From NCBI GenBank assembly GCA_937910975.1, contig CALEMZ010000348.1, positions 1-5,843 of the forward strand: a stretch of 5,843 bases of DNA. Direction: 5' to 3'. Below the pieces are notes generated by a model. It was not told where the DNA came from. It saw only the letters and a program-made list of their open reading frames with translations, and searched no databases. The DNA is from an uncultured Pseudorhodobacter sp. GTDB taxonomy: Bacteria > Pseudomonadota > Alphaproteobacteria > Rhodobacterales > Rhodobacteraceae. A program made the translations under genes and the position numbers. Numbering within the stretch: the first letter of the stretch is position 1; every line of letters starts with the position of its first letter. This document shows positions 1 to 5,186 of this stretch, piece by piece.

Positions 1-195
1 TTCAACACACTTTCGCATTTCTCGTTCTCGTTTCGAAAGTGCTTTGGTCGGCGGGCCAGCGAATATAGGCAGGCGTGGCCTGAAAGGGAAAACGCCCCAA
101 GTTGGCCAGGAACGCTGTCGCGATTTCTTCAGGCCCTGCAGAACCGGGGCACGGCAAAGCCAATGCAGGTTCTTCGCCAAGGCCGTCTTTGACCG
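1..195. other. Region downstream of the carnitine dehydrogenase-like gene, no supported gene
   Basis: This 195-base stretch follows the last gene of the minus-strand operon. On the minus strand one frame stays open from inside the upstream gene to a TGA at 4-2, but it has no ATG or GTG start and weak third-position GC bias, so I do not call it. An ATG on the minus strand at 18-16, preceded by a purine-rich stretch (GAGAACGAGAA), could begin a further operon gene running off the left edge; only six codons would be visible. I see no T-rich intrinsic terminator after the upstream gene, so transcription may continue leftwards. Confidence 0.4.
8..41 (-). other. Stem-loop with 8-bp perfect arms at the left edge
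   Basis: The arms CACTTTCG (8-15) and CGAAAGTG (34-41) are perfect reverse complements separated by an 18-base loop. On the minus strand the loop holds a purine-rich stretch and an ATG (18-16). There is no following T-tract, so it does not resemble an intrinsic terminator. The plus strand of the loop carries a tandem TTCTCG repeat (19-30) flanked by TTTCG elements, a style also seen in regulator binding sites. The role is unknown; chance formation is possible. Confidence 0.35.
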
Positions 196-1140
196 TCAGC
201 GCCGCGCGTCCCGTATCGCGTTCAGAACCGCCACAATCTCGCGGTCGCGCGTGGTGGCCATGTCTTCGAAATGCCTGCCCGCCGCAATGTCATTGCAGCC
301 ATCAACCATGCGGTCGCGCAGCTCTTGCGTCAACTCGGGGGCCTCCAGCCGTGTCCAAGGCCATTTCAGCGCCGGGCCGAACTGATCCAGATTGGTCGCC
401 ATGCCACCTTCGCCACAGGCGACGTGAAACGCCATGCATTGGCCTTGAACCGCCATGCGCGGTGCCGGCCCGTTCATCAGCGCATTGTCGATATCATCGG
501 GCGTCGCCTCGCCATTGGCGACCATGTGCAGAGCCTCGCGCCATAGTGCCTCTTGCAAACGCGTCGCGACAAATCCGGGAATTTCCTTTTTCATTGCCAA
601 AGGCGACTTGCCCGCGATCCGGTAGAATTCAACAGCCCAAGCCACCGCCTCGGGCTCGCTGCCTTTGCCGCCAACAACCTCGACCAACGGCAGAAGATAG
701 GGCGGGTTGAACGGGTGGCCAATTACTGTGCGCTGCGGCGTCACGCAGTCTGTCTGGATCTGGGTCATCATTAAGCCGGACGTCGAGGAGGCAATCACGC
801 AATCGCGCGGCGCCAGATCACCCAGCTTTTTGTAAAGTGCCTGCTTGATATCCAGCCGCTCTGGTGCGCTTTCCTGAATGAACTGCGCTGTTTTCACAGC
901 ATCTGCCAGATCGGTGGTGATCCGCAGCCGATCGCGCGTCGCACCCGGCGCAAGGCCCAGCGCGGTCAGGCTGATCCAGGCTGTATCGATCACCGACATC
1001 AGCGCCGTAACCTCATCTTCCGAATGGATATACGCAGTCACGTCATAGCCGCGTGCCAGAAAATGCGCGGCCCAACCGCCGCCGATGGGGCCAGCGCCAA
1101 CTGTGGTTACTCGGGTGACGGATCTGGGATCGGGATACAT
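196..1140 (-). CDS. lcdH: L-carnitine dehydrogenase-like NAD-dependent 3-hydroxyacyl dehydrogenase
   Basis: The 314-residue protein belongs to the 3-hydroxyacyl-CoA dehydrogenase superfamily and should oxidise a 3-hydroxy acid with NAD+ in the cytosol. The N-terminal Rossmann fold shows GAGPIG (residues 15-20). The catalytic region has SSTSG (118-122) and GHPFNP with His142, twelve residues before Glu154 in VEVV, the spacing of the family's His-Glu dyad. The C-terminal helical domain follows from about 188 (IPGFVATRLQEALWREAL). Several stretches match what I remember of bacterial L-carnitine dehydrogenase (FIQESAPERLD, LLPLVEVVGG, FGPALKWPWT), and the length fits the single-domain form; some relatives carry an additional thioesterase domain, absent here. 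That reaction turns L-carnitine into 3-dehydrocarnitine. The ATG directly follows the TAG of the crotonase gene, with AAGGG inside that gene as ribosome-binding site, so the two are translationally coupled. The family is clear; the exact substrate is inferred and could be another 3-hydroxy betaine or acyl-CoA. Confidence 0.82.
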   Translation of the reverse strand: MYPDPRSVTRVTTVGAGPIGGGWAAHFLARGYDVTAYIHSEDEVTALMSVIDTAWISLTALGLAPGATRDRLRITTDLADAVKTAQFIQESAPERLDIKQALYKKLGDLAPRDCVIASSTSGLMMTQIQTDCVTPQRTVIGHPFNPPYLLPLVEVVGGKGSEPEAVAWAVEFYRIAGKSPLAMKKEIPGFVATRLQEALWREALHMVANGEATPDDIDNALMNGPAPRMAVQGQCMAFHVACGEGGMATNLDQFGPALKWPWTRLEAPELTQELRDRMVDGCNDIAAGRHFEDMATTRDREIVAVLNAIRDARR

Positions 1141-1941
1141 CTAGTGGCCCTTGAAATTGGGATTGCGTTTTTCGACGAAGGCGGCGATGCCTTCGGCTGC
1201 ATCTTCGGATTTCAGCATGGCGCGATAGGTCGGCAGGTCGCCGGTGCGCATGTGATTGAACGCTGCCTCCAAGGGCATGCCCTGAATGGCGCGTTCGACC
1301 TCTTTGACGGTCTGCATCGCAAGTGGGGCGGAACCTGCGATCTGATCGGCCCAGGCACGGGCCGCCTCCATCAGGTTTTCCTTGGGCACGACCTTGTTGA
1401 CCAGCCCGTAATGCGCCGCCTCTTTCGCGGACATCCGGCGCCCCAAGAGCAGCATTTCCATGGCAATGTTGCGTGGGATCAGCCCGGGTAGGCGCTGCAA
1501 GGCACCTGCATCAGGCACAATGCCCAAAGGCATTTCCGGCAAGGCGAATTCCACATGATCGGCCGCAATGATAAGATCGCAGGACATAGCAATCTCGAAC
1601 CCGCCGCCAATGGCCATGCCATTCAGCGCACAGATCACCGGCTTGTTCATCTGCCAGTTTTCCGTCAGCCCGCCAAATCCGCCGATGCCGTAATCCGCCG
1701 TCTCCCACCAGTTGTCCAAAGACATCTCGCCCGCGTTCAGCGCCTTGAGATCCCATCCGGCAGAAAAGATCCGGTCGCCCTCTGCCGTCAGTATGCCAAC
1801 CCAGAGATCCGGATCATCGCGCAACTGCGCAAAGGCCCGCCCCATGTCCTGACTCATCTCGATGTCGATCGCGTTGACCTTGGGCTTGTTCAGCGTGATT
1901 TCCAGCACTCGGCCGCGACGGGTGACTTCAACATAGCTCAT
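1141..1941 (-). CDS. caiD: CaiD-like enoyl-CoA hydratase (carnitinyl-CoA dehydratase family)
   Basis: The 266-residue crotonase-fold protein should reversibly hydrate an enoyl-CoA; in CaiD of Escherichia coli this is crotonobetainyl-CoA to carnitinyl-CoA. Visible features are the oxyanion-hole stretches FSAGWDLKA (59-67) and IGGGFE (111-116), and two acidic residues, Glu116 and Glu136 (ALPEMPLGIVPDAG), spaced 20 apart like the catalytic pair of enoyl-CoA hydratase. From memory it resembles E. coli CaiD along its whole length (261 residues), including FSAGWDLKA, GGF-GLTE, LPE--LGIVPD and the C-terminal SEDA-EG--AF-EKR pattern, with a few extra residues near 72-84. Its ATG overlaps the monooxygenase stop codon (ATGA) and is preceded by AAAGGA; its TAG abuts the next gene. 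The pairing with a carnitine-dehydrogenase homologue supports a betaine-type acyl-CoA substrate, but no CoA ligase or transferase gene is visible here. A related enoyl-CoA substrate cannot be excluded. Confidence 0.82.
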   Translation of the reverse strand: MSYVEVTRRGRVLEITLNKPKVNAIDIEMSQDMGRAFAQLRDDPDLWVGILTAEGDRIFSAGWDLKALNAGEMSLDNWWETADYGIGGFGGLTENWQMNKPVICALNGMAIGGGFEIAMSCDLIIAADHVEFALPEMPLGIVPDAGALQRLPGLIPRNIAMEMLLLGRRMSAKEAAHYGLVNKVVPKENLMEAARAWADQIAGSAPLAMQTVKEVERAIQGMPLEAAFNHMRTGDLPTYRAMLKSEDAAEGIAAFVEKRNPNFKGH

Positions 1942-2987
1942 GACTTATCCTTTGAGGCAAAGGCCGGGATGACTTCTTTGCAGAACAGTTCGAGAGAGCG
2001 TTTCTGTTCTGCCAAACCCAACCCCAAGCTGGCGTAGTAGATGAATTCATCCACGCCCAAGGCCTCATACGTCTTCAATTTTGCGATCACTTCATCCGGC
2101 GTGCCGAACATCAGGTTTCGTTGCAGCATCTCGGGGTCGTACTCGGCGCGGTTGCCAAGCTGATCGAACGGGATCGATTTGGGAAAACCGTTTTCTACAT
2201 CCCCCATGTTCTTGAACAGGTTTTCAAATTGCGACAGTTGGCGCTGTGCGGCACGGATAGGCACCATCCGGTCGTCTTGTTTGCCGTAAACGGCGGTATG
2301 GCGCATCATCGCCATTGTGGGGCGCTTGCAACCGGGGTTGTTGGCCACCGCCTCATTCATCCGGTCCATGTAGGTTTCCGCTTCGGACATATCGCGGGTG
2401 AGGGGCCAGGACATGATGTTGCAGCCGTTCTTGACCGCGTAATCATAGGTGATGGGCGCGCGGGCCGCGACCCATACCGGCACGTCGGCCTGTAGGGGCT
2501 TGGGGCAGGATGTGGCGGTGGGAAAGCTCCAGTTTTCGCCCCCATGTGCATAATCGCCCTTCCACAGTGCGCGTACCACAGGCAGCATTTCCTGCATGTA
2601 GCGCCAAGCATCAGACTGTTTCAGACCCGGATGCATCCGGTCAAACTCGCGCTGATAGGCGCCCGAGCCGATGCCGAACTCCAGCCGCCCGCCCGAGATC
2701 AGGTCAACAAACGCCGCCTCACCAGCAACCTTGATCGGGTGCCAATAGGCCGCAGCAACACAGGCAGTCCCAAGGCGGATGCGGTCGGTATGGCCCGCCC
2801 ACCACGCAAGGATCGAGAACGGGTTTGGTGCGATGGTCATTTCCAGCGCGTGATGCTCTGCCGCCCATGCGATGCTGAAACCGCCCTGATCGGCCATCTG
2901 CACCATTTCCAGCGTGTGGCGAGCGACCTCCTTCATGTCGAGGCTGTCGTCTATACGTTCAAGATTGATGGCCAGTTGAAACTTCAT
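1938..2987 (-). CDS. Luciferase-like (LLM class) flavin-dependent monooxygenase
   Basis: The 349-residue protein is a bacterial-luciferase-family TIM-barrel monooxygenase that would use reduced FMN and oxygen. Family signatures are WAAEHH (41-46), RIRLGT (69-74), the LISGGRLEFGIGSG block (96-109), KPLQADVPVWVAA (163-175) and FGTPDEVIAKL near the C-terminus (294-304). The length is typical and no signal peptide is seen, so it is probably cytosolic. It is the first gene of a minus-strand operon; GGAG lies eight bases before the ATG, and its stop overlaps the crotonase start. Known relatives include the oxygenase component of trigonelline monooxygenase (TgnB) and RutA of pyrimidine breakdown, both of which open N-heterocycles. 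Given the aldehyde dehydrogenase, Rid protein and hydrolase nearby, oxidative attack on a nitrogen-containing substrate is the most attractive role, but this is inference. The required flavin reductase is not in the window. Family assignment is firm, substrate unknown. Confidence 0.85.
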   Translation of the reverse strand: MKFQLAINLERIDDSLDMKEVARHTLEMVQMADQGGFSIAWAAEHHALEMTIAPNPFSILAWWAGHTDRIRLGTACVAAAYWHPIKVAGEAAFVDLISGGRLEFGIGSGAYQREFDRMHPGLKQSDAWRYMQEMLPVVRALWKGDYAHGGENWSFPTATSCPKPLQADVPVWVAARAPITYDYAVKNGCNIMSWPLTRDMSEAETYMDRMNEAVANNPGCKRPTMAMMRHTAVYGKQDDRMVPIRAAQRQLSQFENLFKNMGDVENGFPKSIPFDQLGNRAEYDPEMLQRNLMFGTPDEVIAKLKTYEALGVDEFIYYASLGLGLAEQKRSLELFCKEVIPAFASKDKS

Positions 2988-3068
2988 CTCATTCTCCGCT
3001 GCGATCTGGTTCCAGTTGATGATGAGCGTAACGGCAATCTGTATTGTCGAAATTCCGACGCTGCGGTA

Positions 3069-3087
3069 GTTTTTTTCGCCAGTTGTT
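3069..3087 (-). promoter_or_regulatory. Candidate operator upstream of the monooxygenase operon
   Basis: Read on the minus strand this is AACAACTGGCGAAAAAAAC. It matches 18 of 19 bases of the right half of the dyad in the divergent promoter (4709-4727), including the run of seven A. It lies after the terminator of the upstream gene and 81 bases before the monooxygenase start, in the same orientation relative to the downstream gene as the other copy. The partner half-site is not conserved here, so this would be a half-site or weaker operator. I cannot identify a convincing -35/-10 pair around it. Confidence 0.6.
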
Positions 3088-3097
3088 CAAGTGCCCC

Positions 3098-3130
3098 AAA
3101 TGAAAAGACCAGCCTCAGCGGCTGGCCTTT
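3098..3130 (-). terminator. Intrinsic terminator of the aldehyde dehydrogenase gene
   Basis: On the minus strand an AAAG-x-CCAGCC arm pairs with GGCTGG-x-CTTT around a five-base loop, with one mismatch within the stem. A T-rich stretch (CTTTTCATTT) ends the structure. It starts 22 bases after the TGA of the aldehyde dehydrogenase gene and separates that gene from the downstream monooxygenase operon, which therefore probably has its own promoter. Confidence 0.75.
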
Positions 3131-3152
3131 GACCACTCGGTCTTGATGCGTT

Positions 3153-4634
3153 TCAGCGCATGACGAAGGGGTTTGCCATCGGTTCGGTCGAGGTGTTGAC
3201 CCAGACAGTTTTCGGGCGTGTGTAATCATACATCGCCTGAAACCCACTTTCGCGCCCATAGCCCGAGCCTTTCACCCCACCGAATTCCGCAATGGGCGAG
3301 ACGACACGGTAAGTGTTGATCCAGACGATCCCGCAGCGGATAGCCTTTGCCATCCGCATTTGCCGCGCCCCGTCCCGCGTGAAGACGCCCGCCGCCAGCC
3401 CGTGCTGGGTGTCGTTGGCCAAGGCAATCACCTCAGCCTCGGTGCGAAAGCGCAGCACGCTGAGGACCGGGCCGAAAAGTTCGGTATCCACGATCCGCAG
3501 ATTCTGACGCGGGCAATCGACAATTGTGGGCTCGTAATACGTGCCGCCCATACCGTCAGGCTGCTTGCCGCCGCACAAAATGCGCGCGCCTTCTGTTTTC
3601 GCATACGCCACTTCGCGCTTGATGGTCGCCAGCTGGCCGGCGGTGCAAAGCGGCCCCATCTGCGTATCGTCTTCCAGCGGGTCGCCAATCCTGATCTGGC
3701 AGGCCATACCGACCATCTTTTCCAGAAATGTATCCGCGATATCTTCGTGCAGATAAAGCCGTGATCCCGCCACGCAGCTTTGACCGGTAGCGCCAAAAAT
3801 CCCGGCAATAGAGCCGTTCACGGCACTGTCGATATCGGCATCCTCGAATACGATCAACGGTGACTTCCCACCCAGCTCAAGCGACACCTGCGCAAAATTC
3901 TCGCGCGAGTTGCTCAGGACCGCGCGCCCGGCACCGGGCCCGCCCGTAAAGGAAATTCGTGCCACCAACGGGTGCGAGGTCAACACACGCCCGCACGGAT
4001 CACCATGGCCCGACACGATATTGACCACCCCCGGCGGAAACCCCGCCGCTTCGATCAACGCGCCAAACTCCAGCATGGCGGCAGATGCATGTTCGGATGC
4101 TTTCAGAACCACCGTGTTGCCCGCCGCCAGTGCGGGGCCCATCTTCACGGCCACAAGAAACAGCTGCGAATTCCACGGCACAATGGCCGCCACGACGCCA
4201 AGAGGCTCTCGCCGCGTGAAGACAAACATGTCCGGTTTGTCGATGGGCAGCGTCTCGCCCGAAATCTTGTCGGCGCAACCGGCGTAGAAATGGAAAAATT
4301 CAGCGATATATTTTGCCTGCCAGCGGGTTTCCTTCAGCATCTTGCCGGTATCGATGGTTTCGGTTCGGCCAAGGTTTTCGGACTGCTCTGCCAGCAAATC
4401 CCCCAGCTTGCGCAGACAGCGGCCACGGGCGGATGGGCTCATTTCGGCCCAAGGCCCAGAGGAAAGCGCCCGGTGCGCCGCCTGCACCGCGCGATCCACA
4501 TCTTCGGCTGTTGCCTCCGGTACCCGGCACCAAACCTTGCCCGTCGTCGGATTGATACTCTCAAAAAGCTGACCATCGGACGCACCAACCCAGGCGCCAT
4601 CAATCAGCATCTGATAATCTTTGATTGCGGTCAT
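3153..4634 (-). CDS. NAD(P)-dependent aldehyde dehydrogenase (TgnC-like subgroup)
   Basis: The 493-residue protein is a full-length aldehyde dehydrogenase that oxidises an aldehyde, or lactol, to the acid. Signatures in order are PWNSQ with the oxyanion-hole Asn155, VLKASE with the cofactor-binding Lys178, FTGGPGAG (229-236), ELGGKSP with general base Glu253, GQSC with nucleophile Cys287, and ELFGPV (385-390). The frame is open a further 45 codons upstream to an ATG at 4769, but that extension is translated through the dyad operator and lacks family character. The ATG at 4634 has AGAGGGG seven bases upstream and yields a standard N-terminus (DYQMLIDGAWV). The WNSx, FTGGPxxx and C-terminal PMANPFVMR features remind me of the subgroup often named (Z)-2-((N-methylformamido)methylene)-5-hydroxybutyrolactone dehydrogenase, the TgnC step of trigonelline breakdown; this is recollection, not a search. 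A betaine-aldehyde or trimethylaminobutyraldehyde substrate is the main alternative. It is monocistronic, with its own terminator, and divergent from the Rid gene. Confidence 0.88.
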   Translation of the reverse strand: MTAIKDYQMLIDGAWVGASDGQLFESINPTTGKVWCRVPEATAEDVDRAVQAAHRALSSGPWAEMSPSARGRCLRKLGDLLAEQSENLGRTETIDTGKMLKETRWQAKYIAEFFHFYAGCADKISGETLPIDKPDMFVFTRREPLGVVAAIVPWNSQLFLVAVKMGPALAAGNTVVLKASEHASAAMLEFGALIEAAGFPPGVVNIVSGHGDPCGRVLTSHPLVARISFTGGPGAGRAVLSNSRENFAQVSLELGGKSPLIVFEDADIDSAVNGSIAGIFGATGQSCVAGSRLYLHEDIADTFLEKMVGMACQIRIGDPLEDDTQMGPLCTAGQLATIKREVAYAKTEGARILCGGKQPDGMGGTYYEPTIVDCPRQNLRIVDTELFGPVLSVLRFRTEAEVIALANDTQHGLAAGVFTRDGARQMRMAKAIRCGIVWINTYRVVSPIAEFGGVKGSGYGRESGFQAMYDYTRPKTVWVNTSTEPMANPFVMR

Positions 4635-4641
4635 AGCGTTG

Positions 4642-4648
4642 CCCCTCT
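4642..4648 (-). promoter_or_regulatory. Ribosome-binding site fixing the aldehyde dehydrogenase start
   Basis: Minus-strand AGAGGGG lies seven bases before the ATG at 4634-4632. It favours this start over the upstream in-frame ATG at 4769, which would place the operator dyad within the coding region. Confidence 0.7.
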
Positions 4649-4694
4649 GCCAGCCTGTCCAGTTTTTACTCTGCTTCAGATAGCCCTGCAGGTG

Positions 4695-4730
4695 TGCGTA
4701 TTTTCGCCAACAATTGGCGAAAAAAACGCA
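4695..4730. promoter_or_regulatory. Dyad operator in the divergent promoter region
   Basis: The core is a perfect inverted repeat: TTTTCGCCAA (4701-4710), spacer CAA, TTGGCGAAAA (4714-4723). Outer arms TGCGT (4695-4699) and ACGCA (4726-4730) continue the symmetry with a one-base offset, giving 15 paired bases per side. It lies 60 bases from the aldehyde dehydrogenase start and 48 from the Rid start, where a regulator could control both directions. A 19-base part recurs before the monooxygenase operon. The regulator family cannot be told from the site alone; dyads of this size suit TetR-, GntR-, IclR-, LacI- or LysR-type proteins. No regulator gene is in the window. Confidence 0.75.
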
Positions 4731-4778
4731 ACTCTTCGTGGGCTTGCGGTATCTGCTTGATGGGAACAAGGGGGCTTC

Positions 4779-5186
4779 ATGACGACAGGCAAGACAGTGA
4801 TCGGCGGACCCTGGGTGATTGGCGGACGCAAACTGTCGCTATCGCGCGCCATTCGCGCCGGCGACAACGTCTATCTGACCGGCCAGATCCCGATGCAGGG
4901 CGGTGTGCCGATGACCGTTGGCAGCATCGAAGACCAGACCCGCACCGTGCTGGATGCCATTTCCGAAACGTTGGCTTTGGCAGGGTGCGACCGGACTGAT
5001 GTGGTCAAGGCCACGATCTGGTTGCGCGACCGTGCCGACTTTCCAGGCTTCAACGCAGTCTATGCCGAGTATTTTCGCGAAGATCCGCCAGCACGGTCTG
5101 CGGTCGTCAGCGATCTGCTGGTCGATTGCCGGGTCGAAGTCGAGGTCGTCGCATGGCGACCGCTTCCAAAGGATCCAGAGCAATGA
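4779..5186 (+). CDS. Rid (YjgF/YER057c/UK114) family protein
   Basis: The 135-residue protein has the chorismate-mutase-like fold of the Rid family, normally a trimer in the cytosol. Visible family features are VYLTGQIP (31-38), a conserved helix region (51-69), KATIWL (77-82), FNAVYAEYF (91-99), PPARSAV with the ligand-binding Arg106, and VEVEVVAW (119-126) with Glu120. RidA proteins hydrolyse reactive enamines and imines. The N-terminal GPYS-type motif of classical RidA is not evident (here SRAIRAGD), so it probably belongs to another Rid subfamily and its own chemistry is uncertain. AAGGGGG stands four bases before the ATG. The stop overlaps the start of the hydrolase gene (ATGA), so both are probably translated together, and it is divergent from the aldehyde dehydrogenase gene. 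In the rut operon, RutC of this family precedes the hydrolase RutD, which supports a role in handling an unstable nitrogen-containing intermediate; this is inference. Confidence 0.87.
   Translation: MTTGKTVIGGPWVIGGRKLSLSRAIRAGDNVYLTGQIPMQGGVPMTVGSIEDQTRTVLDAISETLALAGCDRTDVVKATIWLRDRADFPGFNAVYAEYFREDPPARSAVVSDLLVDCRVEVEVVAWRPLPKDPEQ

Noticed and set aside
2..195. Minus-strand open frame running from within the carnitine-dehydrogenase-like gene to a TGA at 4-2.
   Set aside because: It has no ATG or GTG start between its upstream stop and its end, the third-position bias is weak, and I recognise no domain in its roughly 65 residues beyond the gene.
102..710. 202-codon plus-strand frame opposite the carnitine-dehydrogenase-like gene.
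   Set aside because: It is antisense to a well-supported gene and is rich in Arg, Pro, Ala, Ser and Cys, as expected of a shadow in GC-rich DNA.
2984..3259. Minus-strand 91-codon frame whose stop overlaps the monooxygenase ATG.
   Set aside because: It begins inside the end of the aldehyde dehydrogenase gene, passes through the terminator and the operator element, and its composition is that of a shadow frame.
4685..4692. Eight-base palindrome CCTGCAGG in the divergent region.
   Set aside because: It is short, not repeated before the other operon, and expected occasionally by chance in GC-rich DNA.
4714..4731. Sigma-54-like promoter, GG-N10-GC, within the right arm of the dyad.
   Set aside because: The TT preceding the GC is missing, and the related element before the monooxygenase operon lacks the GC at this spacing, so the shared feature is not a sigma-54 promoter.
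4635..4769. N-terminal 45-codon extension of the aldehyde dehydrogenase to an ATG at 4769.
   Set aside because: It would translate through the operator dyad, has no family-like sequence, and the ATG at 4634 has a better ribosome-binding site and a family-typical N-terminus.
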